From Cristatella mucedo (Eukaryota > Bryozoa > Phylactolaemata > Cristatellidae): a DNA stretch of 64,000 bases. The stretch is taken from NCBI GenBank assembly GCA_009760855.2, contig WPIO01000002.1, positions 15,607,001 to 15,671,000 on the forward strand, written 5' to 3'. Position 1 is the first letter of the stretch. Each line of letters starts with the position of its first letter. The notes beneath the pieces are model-generated. The model was not told where the DNA came from. It made no database searches and saw nothing but the letters and a program-made list of their open reading frames with translations. Shown in pieces: positions 52,376 through 63,480 of this stretch. The position numbers and the translations under genes were made by a program.

Positions 52376-53180
52376 TCCGAATAGCAGTTCTTCAGGAACT
52401 GTGGCCAGCCCACTGAAAATATTCAGAAATTATACAACGCAATTTTATCCAATTCAACCAACAACAAAGAACGTTAGAGTTTTTTTGGTCGCTACTAATT
52501 TCTGTATGAAATTACGATCGCGCCTCTCAGAGAAGTTGTTAATGCACTATTATTCTTGAAATAATATTCAAAGAAGTAAAATTTGTACTTATTACAAAGA
52601 TATATAATTAATAGTGTTCGCTAAAACAATAAGCCATTGACTGTTAAATTAGTAAAGAAAAGGAGAAACAGTAAGAACCGCACTTAACAGCTGCTTCTGA
52701 AAATTGACAATAGCAAAAAGCTGTTTTCGAAAATGACTTTTTTCCGAAACTCCAATCTGTTCCATGCTAAAACCCAGATGCAGTGGTCTTTTAGGCTATC
52801 TGGGATCAGCTTTAGTACTGTGTAACATACAATTGCTCATCTAATTGATGGTGATAGCGTAGTTGGACCGCAAACAAGCTCCAGTAATTTGGCTGTTATA
52901 ATTGAAAACGGTGTAAGACATAAAAGTTCCTTCTGGTGACAGCTGCCCCAGCTAGTAATCTCATGTTTGATCCCAGGATGGCTAAAGATCTTACGAGCTC
53001 ACTTGTTTTGTCTACACTGAACTATTTAACGTAGCCAAGGCTTGCTTAATTTTAGGATGCAGAAAAATTGCTCTGCTGCAAAACCTCTTTGCCAGCGAGA
53101 GCGGTGAGCAAGAGTGTCTGTTGCAGCCGTAGTATAATCTTGAGAAGGGTTTAGGGCTGCTAAATAGCCAACCAAGGAAT
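52376..53180. other. Intergenic DNA, nothing recognised
   Basis: AT-rich and without a supported feature. Confidence 0.3.
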
Positions 53181-53183
53181 AAT

Positions 53184-53440
53184 TTCCCTGCATAGACGCA
53201 GGTGACGTACGGGGGCGGAGTTTCTTCTCCCGTAAGAGTGTTCGTCTAGGTGGGAGGAGCGTGGCGATAAGACTGAAATCGATTTGCAGCGATATTGTGC
53301 GCTTGAGAATAAAGTCAGTAAAATGCTCAGTTGGCGATTTGTGATTTTTGTTGGGCACACATAATACCGAACTTCCCCGACCCTCAAAGTAAGATAGGTA
53401 GATCCGCGTCTGAGACGCTTTAGACAGGGTGACCTACTTT
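53184..53440 (+). repeat. LTR-like repeat related to 10128-10380
   Basis: It shares GACGCAGG, GTAAGAGTG/GCAAGAGTG, the GATAAGACTGA block and CTTGAGAATAAAG with the first locus, in the same order. AATAAA near 53309 could be an LTR polyadenylation signal. Ends are not defined. Confidence 0.4.
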
Positions 53441-53784
53441 CTTACTTTTGTGCATCAACGTACTTTTGTGCACTTTCCCTCCCAACCGCCACTCGGTAGT
53501 GGGTGAAGTGCTTCAGCAGTAGTGAAGCCCACACATCGTCATTTCCCTGCGGTCGATCGGCAGTACACTATTTTTATTGTAATTGAATCTTGGTAGACCA
53601 GCTGTAAATAGCTATAGGACTTTTATAGTCGGTGATGAAAACGTAGTTTAAAGTTTAGTTGAAAAATCTAGAAAATTCAGCTACATTTCTCCTTTTCTGC
53701 TGGAAATTCGGTGTTCTCGGTTGATCAACGAATGCAGATCTAAACTCGCACTTTGACCCATCGAGAACTATGGCTTATAATGAG

Positions 53785-53850
53785 GATTTGTATAGCGCCC
53801 TCACAGAAATAAATGTCTTTCTAAACTGCTGCACAAATTTCAGTCTCCTC
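53785..53850 (-). repeat. LINE L-A tail fragment (diverged)
   Basis: TTTGTATAGCGCCCTCACAG and TTTCTAAACTGC resemble the reverse L-A hairpin. Confidence 0.45.
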
Positions 53851-53879
53851 GTATCTCCAGGGCCCCTCTAGAAATTTAA

Positions 53880-54255
53880 TTAGCTATTTTATTTTTCTGC
53901 TCTAAGGTCGCTGGAGACAGAAGCATTTTCTCTGCGTTTCCGAGACTGTGGAACTCACGTCCACAGTTCTTCATGGAAAGAGACCACCCGCGGCAAAATC
54001 ATCATCTGCTGCCTGCTGAGAAATGTGGCACACTATTTCCTGCTGTCTACGCTTACGAATTCCATGCTAATAACATCTACGACTGCCATCCTGAGTCATC
54101 AACGTTTCCTATATTCTCTCCGTTGCGTACGATGGAGTCGGTTGGCTACCTTAGGCACTCTGAAAACTCTTAGGCTTTGAGTGAGCTTTAATAACCCTCC
54201 AGCGTAGCACCATCTTGTTTTTGTGGCATTGTGTAGTTATGGAAGGAAATATATA
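53880..54255 (+). repeat. LINE L-B 3' end (old)
   Basis: GAGACTGTGGAACTCACGTC and the CCAGCGTAGCACC tail match L-B with many changes. It ends about 250 bp before the ANAPC5 start codon. Confidence 0.65.
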
Positions 54256-54337
54256 CCGCAGCGATGCCGCTTTCTTCGACGGGCACCTTCGTCGTCACGG
54301 TCGAGCGTCCGGAAAAATTTCTACTGGGCGGCTACAG

Positions 54338-54346
54338 GCCAATCAG
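54338..54346 (+). promoter_or_regulatory. CCAAT box upstream of ANAPC5
   Basis: GCCAATCAG lies 165 bp before the ANAPC5 ATG, in a locally CG-rich 250-bp stretch free of repeats. This is a common position for an NF-Y site in a TATA-less housekeeping promoter. Confidence 0.45.
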
Positions 54347-54510
54347 AAGCCCCTGGCAAACGGGTAGAAGCAATCTGAATGGACTCGCTGCACAGAAAAC
54401 TATATCCGCTTTTTTGACTTCAGCCGGCGGCGTTTCATAACAACCGCTTTAAACCCACGTGGTTACCGTAGTGCAGCGTTGTTGTTTCCGTCCGAGCGCC
54501 GAAGGTGGAG

Positions 54511-54612
54511 ATGGCTATGCCATTTAGAAAGACCATCCAAGGGAACCGTTCACCCATCGATACAGTATCTCCCCACAAGCTAGCTCTACTCGTGGTAATT
54601 CGCGAATATCTA
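54511..54612 (+). CDS. ANAPC5: ANAPC5 exon 1 (start)
   Basis: ATG at 54511 opens MAMPFRKTIQGN and leads to TVSPHKLALLVVIREYL, comparable to the VTPYKIAVLVLLNEM region of vertebrate APC5. Donor CTA|GTAAGT, phase 0. Confidence 0.82.
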
Positions 54613-56669
54613 GTAAGTAGTGAGCGTTGGCATGTCCATGTAATCCAAGTATTCGCTTTCCCAGTTATTCTGAGTGCAAATGCTCGTGCATGCATTTTGA
54701 AATTTAAAACTTATAGGAGATGAAGGGAAGAAAGATGGTACAGATGGGGGTGAATGAGGACACGGATATGACCACTTCGGCCAGCATCCGATTCATGCTT
54801 CTGATACTGGATGTAATGCAGGTGCGTAAACGAGGCTGCAGCATTTAAGCCGCTGCATTCAATGGCTCCGTGAAGTCCTTACACTAGCATTCAAAGAAAT
54901 TGTACAGGATTATATGGTGAGCCGTGATGGCACACTAGGTAAGGCGGTTGCTTTCACGACCTCGGACCGGAGGTCGTGGGTTCGATTCCTGCAGTGGGCG
55001 ATTCTGCATCGCCATGGCAAGCGGTAGTGATAGCCGTAAAGGCTCTTCGGTTGCTATACAAAAAGAGGCTGTTTAATCAGCTAGGATTTACCTAACAATA
55101 ATGCGAGTTTAGTTAAATCTGGTGCATTGTTTTCATCTCACCCTGCTATTTCTCCTTCTAGGGTTGAAACTACCATACCAGCTAGCGGTGGGATTTAATG
55201 GCTAGCGATAATTTGAAGGAATGATAGGTTCGTGGCGTATTTTGAAGAAAAGATAGGGTCGTGGCGAATGGCTGGACTGTCTGCATTTGATAATGCTACT
55301 ATAAAATAATAATAATAATAATACACTCGATAAAGCACCCTCAGAGAATCTCTTAGGCGCTCTACATTTGCTACTATAATAGTAGTAACATTGATGATTA
55401 TACAACATTTACATACCATCCAAAGATAACCAGATGTCCGTAAGTCACTCTGTGAATGGTGACTAGGAAGCATGCCAATTGGTTGCTTTTACACATGCAT
55501 ATTTTCAGTACACATAGGCATGCGAAGAACAATGCACTCGAACTGTGCAAAGGCTGTGAGGAACAAGTAGTTCTTAGCCTTTTTGAATGCCATCAAATCA
55601 GGAGATATATAGGGATGTCAGTCGATAATGCTCACTATGCTTATGTGGCATGGTAACTGAGGACTTGCACTCAAAAGGAATGTGAAGTTCCTTAGAGGTG
55701 CAATCAAGATGACCACAGTCAGAACAGCAGGTTATGCTATGGGAGGCCTGATGAGTGGTAATTCTGATCGATAAGCGGGAGCAAGAGAATGGAAGAACCT
55801 AAGGGTGGCAGCATCACGAAGTTGTTGTGCTTCTTGATGGGGAGCCGATTCAGATGAAATAATACTGATTTAGAGAATCGGTAGAATATAATTAATCATT
55901 TATAGTCCTTGTTTTTCATTCCCATGGTTAGCAACAATAAGCATATTAGAAAAAGAGAGACAGGAGAGGAAGAGAAATCAGATGAAGCATTATTATTCTG
56001 CCCTTAGGATCCTGTACCAGCATTATAAAGTGCAACACCTTTGCCGATCGGCAGTGCAAGTGTTCTATGCCAATCCGGGCTGACCAGACACTTGAAAAAG
56101 GTGCCCGCAGAGCAGCCGCTCACATCGTTTGTGGCTTTGCGTGTGCTGGCCATACTCTCGCACAGCACTTCCATGCACAGATGGAGGTTACTTGTGCTGA
56201 CCATTGGTCACACCGCTCTGTGCGATTGGCCGTGCCTCGGCTATGCTGCCTGAGCCAAGCTTTGGCCTAACTGAAATCAGAGCTCCGAATGTGTGAGTAC
56301 TGATAACCTGAATGAGAAGAATAGTCAAGAGTGATGGCAGTAGCTAAGAGGAGATAAAGGGGCACAAAGTGACGAAGAGCAGAAAAATCTGAGAGCCAGC
56401 AGACTGAAAACACGTGTGGTTTACAAGTTACTCAGCCTCAGGAATTATATCGGAGGTTAAGGGTGTGAACATATCGATTAGGCTGCCTTAACTCCAGCAA
56501 AAAGCCTGGCACCAGAGCAGGCTGTGGTTGGGAGGCTGTGCATGTAATATCGTAGGCTTTGCCTTGTGCCACAGATATCCTGGACAGGCATTCTCCTCGA
56601 GGTGACTTGGTGCTGGCGATCAGCAAGTAAACAGTCACTTGCACATGCACCTGGGTACACTTGTGCACA

Positions 56670-56731
<62 letters not shown>

Positions 56732-59700
56732 ATAAAATTGAACTGCTGCTCATAGGAAGTCCTAAGCGTGTGGTTGGAGTAGAAGGCTTTGCTCTTCAAA
56801 TAAGTAATGCTGTTGTGCGACCATCACCACGTGCTCGAAATGTAGGTGTCGTTTTCGACAGCTGCCTAAATTTTTAAAGCTTCATTCAGATGACTGCTTC
56901 TACAGCTAGCCATTACGCCCAATTCCTATCTAAGATAAGGAGCTGTCTTCCACGGTGGCTTGAGAAAAATTTAACTAGCTCCTTAGTTCTGTCTCGGTTT
57001 GATTATTGTAATTCTCTTTTGACTGGGCTACCGAAAAAGGCAACTAGACCACTGCAAATGGCTATGAATATGGCTGCAAGGCTAGTTTTCGAGTCCCAGA
57101 GCTTTGACCACGTATCACCTTTACTAAAAGAGCTAGGATGGCTGGCGGTTTATCAACGGATACAGAGCAAAGTTCTTACGCTGACCCACAAGGCTCTCCA
57201 CGGCTTGGCTCCTCCATACTTGGCTGAACTGGTGCACCAGTTTCAGCCTTCTCACGCCCTCAGGTCTTGTATGGAAAATAAGTTAGCTGTTCCATTCCTC
57301 CGCTTAAAGACATGGCAACAGTAACTTAAGCTCTGCAGGTCCTAGAATGTGGAACTTGCTTCCGTGGTTCTTACGCAACAACTACTTTCCTGCTGCCGAC
57401 TATGGCTCATCCTTTCCAGTGGTCCTGAGCTGCAACTTCCATGCCACTCACTACCTCATCTGCTCTCCTGACTCTGCTATGTTTCCCACTTTCTCTTTGT
57501 TGCGTGAGATGAAGTCAGTTGGCTACCGAATGCGTATCGAAAGCCACTTAAGCTGTGGGTGCGCCATACAAAACTCTCCTGCGTAACACCCACATAATCT
57601 TTGTGGCATAGTGGAGTTACAGATGGAGATACATTACATCACATTACACACACACACACGCGCGCACACACATACGAGCAAACACATGCACGCATGCAGG
57701 CGCACACAAAAAAATGCACGGTCACACATAGGCACGCTTGTGCACTGGCATACGCAGACACATGTACACATGCATGCCCACACACATTATCGTGGCTGCC
57801 AAATAAAAGACCGTTTGTCTAAGCCAAGGGTTTTCAAAAGGAGGGGGAGAATGGATGAGTCGCAATACTCATTTTGTTAAGGACTAGTTTCGAGAAAACG
57901 AACTGTTGATGGTCTGATGTGTATGCAATCTGCCTGGTTTTGCAGTACTATGTACTGTAGTTGCCACATTTCACCACTTCTCATCGACCTGCACTGGGTC
58001 ACCATCAAGCAGCATATCAACCCTAAGGTTTGTCTATCCCTTTTAGGTACCTTCATTCTCTTTCTCTAGCCTGCCTATTCGAACTACTTCTCAGTCAGGC
58101 TAGGCATCACACCACCTGGTCTTTTGATTCTCAAATCTCCTGCCTGTGCCTTGAAACAACCTCTGTTCGAGACCGTGCCGCCTATAGTTCATATTTTCCC
58201 AAAGCAGTAAGCTAAAAATCCTGTTTGACGTCGAAGCATCTCCTGACTTGACGTTTAAAAAGAAGCTGAAAACAGCTGTTTTTTTTCAGCATTTGCTGGA
58301 TCTGTAATTATTCGCCATTGTGTTCTCATGCATGCTGACGCTGTGCATGTCATTGCTTACCATATTGACATACTTTCATTACAGCATGTGTAAAGTGCCT
58401 AGAATGAGATTTTCTGAGGGGGCTATACATGTCTTATTATTATCATCATTTCTATTATGTGACTGAGGAATATGGAATATGTAGTCTATTGTAGGTGCTC
58501 ATGCCGAATCAGCATTCCTTTGGCATGTATGTTTTTTTGATACTCCATTGGCATGTAGGGCATTTATTCCCTGCTGTATGCTATGAGGGCACACCTCCCA
58601 GAAGCAGGAGGGGGAAGTGAGTATAACTCTAGCACAGGCTGCTGCTGATTGCCATTTGTATGGACTCGTTTACACTGCCCTTGACGGAGTTTTTATCAGC
58701 TTGCAATGCTGTTCTAGGGTCCGGATGTGGAATTGGAAGAACTGATCGGAATGCTGTCTCCAATTCTTAAGGAAAGGCACATGCAGAAGATTGAGGAGAG
58801 GTTGGTATAAGCTACTACGGCTCTGTCTCCTGCTACTCTTGCTCTGCATTTCCCTTACTGGCTGAGCACTTATTCCGACTTCTTTGCCAGAGGTGCTTGA
58901 CCAATTAATTTCCTATTGAGCTATTACGGCAGGAGTGCGTGGCATGTTATCAGATGATAATTTTTGCGTATTGAAAGTCCAGTGAACACTACTATTGGCG
59001 CTTCATATTGGAAGCAAAGCTATGTGTATGTCGTCATTAACGTATATCCTGAGGTGCGACGCGGCTGTTCAATCAGCCTGGCCGTTCTGTCCCTAAGCAT
59101 ATACACTGTCTGTGAATGGCTGCATTGCGATCAAGCTGAGGTATGTCGGTAACCAGCATTGTCTGCCATCCAGGGGGTTTTATCTGACCTTGTAGTAATA
59201 ATCTGGCTAATTGTAATACTAATGTGTCTTTTGTATAGCACCTTAGGGAACACAGTCTCTTCTCTATTCAGACTTTACAACTTGTTGCAAGAGAAGAGTT
59301 GCCATGCTCAGACAAACATGCAAAAGCACACAAGTAGACACCTAGGGTGGCTGGTCAGTAGGATGCCTGGTCAGTAACGTGAGCTGAATCAGTTATGCAT
59401 GCAAAGCACACAGAAACAGATACAAGTTCTCTGAGACAGAGGGAAAGCTGAGCAGGACAGATGCATCTTTAGCTTTGACTTAAATGAGGCAAAGTCAATG
59501 AAAAGGGTGATACAAGGCCGAAGCTAGTTCTGAGCGTACTAAGTAAAGGCGAGATCACCAAAAGATCTCAATTTGGTGAGAGGAATGAATTGACGAGTGG
59601 ATACCTAGCTGTGGAAGAGTACAGTGGAGGAGCAGATAGGGAGGCCGGTGTAAGCAAGGGAAGCTACTTGTAGGTCAGAGAGAAGATCTCGATGTTGACT

Positions 59701-62700
59701 CGATGCTTTATAGGGAGCCAGTAAAGCAGAGATTGATGACAGAAGCAGTTTGCTGTAGTAACTGTACCACTGATGACAGACCAGATGAGCTGTTGAATTA
59801 TGCACCCCTTGAATATGATTTAAGGCGCAGGCAGACAGTCGTGAATGAAGGAAATTGCATTAATTGGGAGTGATTCCATCCATTGGCTTACATGGCTGAC
59901 AGCGATTGATAGATTAGGGGTATCATTTGGGCAGTAATGCAATGTGGTGCTTACATTTTTATACATACCTTTTATATTTATTTTATTTTATATTACCTTT
60001 TGTATTTATATTTCTGCCAGGTGCTGGTGGTCGCAATGAACCATCTGTGAATTAATACTGGCTGGATAGTAACTGTCGTCCTTCATTTAGCCTGGTGCTC
60101 ATATGTTTGGATAGTAGATTAGCTCTGAGTAACTTGTGGCCTCACGGTTAATGTAATATGTTTTAGACTCTGAGGCACAGGTTTTAATTTCCACTGGTAT
60201 TTTTCTGGTAAATTGTGATAGACCATTCCTGGGTACTCTTAAGTGGCAACTCGGCACACGGGCAACTAAAATGTTGCCATCACCAGTCCACAGGGTCGGC
60301 ACAGTGCATCCCGGCTTGTAAATCAACTGTAGGAATTACCTTATTTCACCTTGTTTTACTCGTTGAGTGTAATATAGATTCACGCTTCCAGCTGGCCGGT
60401 CCTTTGATATACACTACCACGATGTAGCATTAAAATCGATTGCTAGGGCATGTGACTACTTAACTCACCACAGAGGTTCTCTCTCATACCCCTTTTTTTT
60501 ATTGAACAGCTGTTACAGATTAAAGAAGTTGGGTGTCATTGTACCTACCTAACGTCATATTAGCCAAGTTCGATAGTCTAGTGCTTTAACCAATCACCGA
60601 TGGTAGAACCAGTTAAATAGTAAAATAAATAAATCCTAGCTGATTAAACAGCCTCTTTTTGTATAGCGACAGAAGAGCCTTTACGGCTATCACCACCGCT
60701 TGCAGTGGCGATAAGGAATTGCCCACCGCAGGAATCGAACCCTCGACCTCGGGACCGAGGTCGTGAAAGCAACCGCCTTACCTAGTGTGCCATCACGGCA
60801 CAGTTAACAGCTATTGCTTTCTCTGTGCGCTCAGGTTGAAGGAGATGTGCACTGGTGGCATCCAGGAAGTCATGGATTTCATGGAGAAGCTGGCCACACC
60901 CATTATCGCCGAATACACAGTTCTTAATAGGAACAGTGTGGCAGGTAGGAGACCTGCTAAGGATATTAACTGCTTCTGCACTGTCCATTGGCTCATGGTA
61001 AATTAATCCCAGTGGCAAGCCCACGCCTGTGCCAGTGGCTGTTTTCCTGCAGAGGCTCTCATTTCATGTGGAAACCGACTAGATGGCGTATTAATTGGCC
61101 TCTACTACCGGGATTTATTATAATTATTTGTATGCTTTACCCATGTGTATGTATCTGTGCATTTTTATTATAATTATGTGCTCCTATTTATAGTAGGCCC
61201 TACTTACCTATTCTCAACTTTTGTTGGCACATAACTTTTCTGCACTGGAATGCTACCTGGAACGTCGCTTCACAGTCTTTTACTGGCTCTCGGCGAAACG
61301 GTCTGCTGGAAGATTGAGTATCATGAGGATAGCAGTGTAAAAAAAGTTTAACAATGCATAAAAGAGTGCCTACAAATAGCCAAAGGATGACCTTTGCATC
61401 GGCACATCCCTAATAAGATCTCTTAATGGCAATACTGGCTCCCCAATGAGACAACGATCGAGCCTGCCCTAGACTGCTTCTTCACATGACCCAGGCTAAG
61501 GAGGGATTGCAGCACACTGCACTCACTCCTCGGCTAGTTGATCGTCGGAGCTTTATTGCAAAGTTTCACGCAAATTATAGCTCAGTCAAGTCAAGGGTAG
61601 CAGATTTAGAAGCCTCTATTCTATAGTGGCAGAGGCATCTTATCTACATTCAACTCACTTGCATCGGGCAGTAAAGAATCGCCAATAGCAGGACACGCCC
61701 ACGACCTGAGTCACAAAGCGAAAACTTAAGGCTGTCGATTGCATGGTGGATTGATTCAGGTAATGCAGGTCATCTGGACTGGTTCCGGTATGCAATGACC
61801 TTCTCAAGGGTAGGGCCCGGCCCGTCTACCAGTCTTTTTTGTTATTTCAGCTGACTTTTCTAAAATTGGGGTTAGGTCATACTTCTGTGAGAGTAGTCAG
61901 AGTGTGTGTGTGTAAATGTCTATCGTTAATCCAGGGAGCCCTTTAAATAAGTGTATCTCAGGTTTCCATGTTCATTGCCTTATATTCACTGTCAACATGC
62001 TACATCTTTAGCCGATTTCATCACCAACCACAATGCTGGCTTTCATTTTTTTCTGAGAATGCTCGGCTCTACATATCCTTTGACTCAACTAAGCCCCTTT
62101 TCACGGTGGAGTCACTTGGTTCTTCATTTCTGACGTCGACAGTATTCTAACTTGGATCGTCACTGGCTTCTCAAGCTTAGCAACTATCCGACCAACTTAT
62201 TATTTAGGACATGCCTAGTGTCACTCTCAAGCTGGAAGACCTCGCCCAATAGGTCGCCCAATAGGAAACAGTTCATCTAGCATCTATCCAGTACGTTTTT
62301 CCATAATCTAGGTGCTCTTTTCCTGTCAAAAATGGTTGCAATCGGTGGTAAGCTCCAGGCATTTGGAGCAGACCAAATGAAGGCACAGTTTCAAAGGGTT
62401 TTAAATTCGTTTAGTCACGGCGAGCCGACCAAAATCAACAGAGCGGGTGATGTGGGAGGTGGGAGGCCTGATTAAGAAGTAGTTTCAACTTGGTAGGCCG
62501 GAGCACGAGAATAGAAGGATTCAAAGGTGACTGAGGGGACCTAGAAGTCGATACCCTGCTTGATGGTGAGCCAGTGCAAATCATTGAGCAGTGGTGTAAT
62601 GCAGCAGTTTTGATGTTTGCACGTCCTTCACTTGCTCAGCGTCAGATGCTTTTAATTGGTTTTTCTCCTTTTTCCAAGTTTATATATCAAATTTTGTGTT

Positions 62701-63018
62701 TACTTGATTTTGATTAGCCGGGCGATAATTCTGCATGCTTAGTCCTTGTTAGGCTGACTTAGCTATAGTCCGAGCATGTGTGAACTTGGGTCATTAATTC
62801 AGGATTGTGTGCATCGTTAAGTCGTTCTCACTTTGGACAAGAGAATGTTTACATATGTTAATGGTACAATTGGGTTGATCTTCCTTAGGTCTCTTTGTAA
62901 GATCCATGATAGCTGCATTCGAATCTATGATGTTTGAGAATGTGGCAAACCTCTATGACCAATACTGCTCGTACCATGCACGATGGAAGCCCGACCCTAC
63001 GACGGCTGGTTGCAAAAT
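54511..63018 (+). CDS. ANAPC5: Anaphase-promoting complex subunit 5, 5' part of gene
   Basis: APC5 is a scaffold subunit of the APC/C ubiquitin ligase, which drives mitotic exit; its TPR repeats help build the platform of the complex. Five coding exons are seen: 54511-54612, 54717-54821, 58718-58800, 60835-60944 and 62889-63018 (530 nt, about 176 codons). All junctions keep frame. They encode only the N-terminal helical domain; the TPR part lies beyond the window. Conserved segments in order are SPHKLALLVVIREYL, GPDVELEELIGML, MEKLATPIIAE and GLFVRSMIAAFESM, which I match to the animal APC5 N-terminus. The introns are rich in LINEs and SINEs. Confidence 0.85.
54717..54821 (+). CDS. ANAPC5: ANAPC5 exon 2
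   Basis: After ACTTATAG it encodes a variable linker and ASIRFMLLILDVMQ, comparable to the RRLNQLLLPLLQ helix. Donor CAG|GTGCGT, phase 0. Confidence 0.8.
54921..55092 (+). repeat. tRNA-derived SINE, family S2
   Basis: The best-preserved S2 copy: A-box TGGCACACTAGG, perfect B-box GGTTCGATTCC and the tail AGAGGCTGTTTAATCAGC. In ANAPC5 intron 2. Confidence 0.85.
55305..55850 (-). repeat. LINE L-A copy (diverged)
   Basis: It begins with (AAT)n and the hairpin complement at 55308-55372, followed by a strongly diverged reverse L-A 3' region and part of the coding end. Confidence 0.6.
55851..56660. other. ANAPC5 intron 2, nothing recognised
   Basis: Possibly more diverged LINE sequence (for example around 56320-56480), not supportable by eye. 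Confidence 0.3.
56668..56726. repeat. (CA)n microsatellite
   Basis: An almost pure CA tract directly before an L-B copy. Confidence 0.96.
56735..57650 (+). mobile_element. LINE L-B, longest copy in the window
   Basis: It starts with a reverse-transcriptase segment downstream of the YxDD motif (ARNVGVVFDSCLNF), then LSRFDYCNSLLTGLP, LKELGWLAVYQRIQSKVLTL and the C-terminus. It ends with the L-B tail and ACATTACATC. Several stops break the frame. It shows that L-B is a CR1/L2-like family related to, but distinct from, L-A. Confidence 0.85.
57641..57790. repeat. CA-rich microsatellite after the L-B tail
   Basis: (CA)n with GCATG interruptions grows directly out of the LINE (ACATT) tail. Confidence 0.85.
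57940..58445 (+). repeat. LINE L-A copy (diverged)
   Basis: TTGCCACATTTCACCACTTC and ACCTGCACTGGGTCACC match the L-A coding end, followed by a diverged 3' untranslated region, hairpin and ATT tail. In ANAPC5 intron 2. Confidence 0.7.
58718..58800 (+). CDS. ANAPC5: ANAPC5 exon 3
   Basis: After TTCTAG it encodes GPDVELEELIGMLSPILKER, matching the GPDI..LYKLI region. Donor GAGAG|GTTGGT, with the Arg codon split. Confidence 0.87.
59215..59830 (-). repeat. LINE L-A copy (diverged)
   Basis: The hairpin complement (GTATAGCACCTTAGGGAACA) begins it. The reverse-strand coding remnant includes the CHQW..LLSSISALLAPYKAS region. In ANAPC5 intron 3. Confidence 0.55.
60625..60800 (-). repeat. tRNA-derived SINE, family S2
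   Basis: Inverted copy: TCCTAGCTGATTAAACAGCC, GGAATCGAACCC (B-box complement) and CCTAGTGTGCCATCACG. It ends 35 bp before ANAPC5 exon 4. Confidence 0.85.
60835..60944 (+). CDS. ANAPC5: ANAPC5 exon 4
   Basis: After GCGCTCAG it encodes LKEMCTGGIQEVMDFMEKL and ends NRNSVA plus one base. Donor GCAG|GTAGGA. An inverted S2 SINE ends only 35 bp upstream of the acceptor. Confidence 0.87.
61585..61745 (-). repeat. SINE S2 copy (very diverged)
   Basis: TCTATAGTGGCAGAGGCATC, GGCAGTAAAGAATCGCCAAT and CACGACCTGAGTC follow the S2 order on the reverse strand. Confidence 0.5.
61960..62290 (+). repeat. LINE L-A remnant around the YADD region
   Basis: Words such as TCATCACCAACCACAATGCT and GGCTTTCATTTTT, then CTCTACATATCCTTTGACTC, parallel the L-A segment NLGFHFYADDTQLYLCFD at 6060-6115. 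The active-site codons themselves are damaged. Confidence 0.55.
62300..62640 (-). repeat. LINE L-A remnant (reverse)
   Basis: CCTGCTTGATGGTGAGCCAG and TGCAAATCATTGAGCAGTGG are the complement of the L-A LADLHWLPVKQ region, with many changes. Tail-to-tail with the previous remnant. Confidence 0.55.
62889..63018 (+). CDS. ANAPC5: ANAPC5 exon 5
   Basis: After TCCTTAG it encodes GLFVRSMIAAFESMMFENVA and NLYDQYCSYH, matching GLFLRHMILAYSKLSF of vertebrate APC5. Donor AAAAT|GTAAGT, phase 2. No further exon is convincing before the window ends. Confidence 0.88.
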
Positions 63019-63189
63019 GTAAGTATTTGCTCGATGCTCGACGCCTTCTTATTAGTGTCTAGCGACCGGCTCTCAATGAATTACCTGCAATAAGTTTACC
63101 GAATAAAGTAGCAAGGCAGTTTAGATATACTGGAAAGGTATCAAGTCAATGTTTAAATAACACGTGATGTCAGCATGCACAATCACTTA

Positions 63190-63480
63190 AGGGACATTAA
63201 AGTGGATGGAGCAACTGCTTTGAGAAACTGGCGAGGATTTAATTGTTTTTAATGTCTTCGACTCAAGGGGGGTAGTGACATGAGTTGGTATGAGTTGCCT
63301 TAGCACCATGTAAAGTGAGGTACGGCCTCGATATGCTGCTTGATGGGGAGCCATTGCATGTCGATGAGAATTTGTGTATAATGTGGCACGAATGACATTC
63401 ATGACAGACAAGTTTAGTAGTAGGGTGTTGCCTCAACTGTTAGCATCTCATTGAACAGGCAGGAAGACCTGGCGACTTTT
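63190..63480 (-). repeat. LINE L-A remnant (reverse)
   Basis: ATATGCTGCTTGATGGGGAG, CCATTGCATG and ATGACAGACAAGTTTAGTAG follow the L-A order on the reverse strand. In the intron after ANAPC5 exon 5. Confidence 0.5.
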
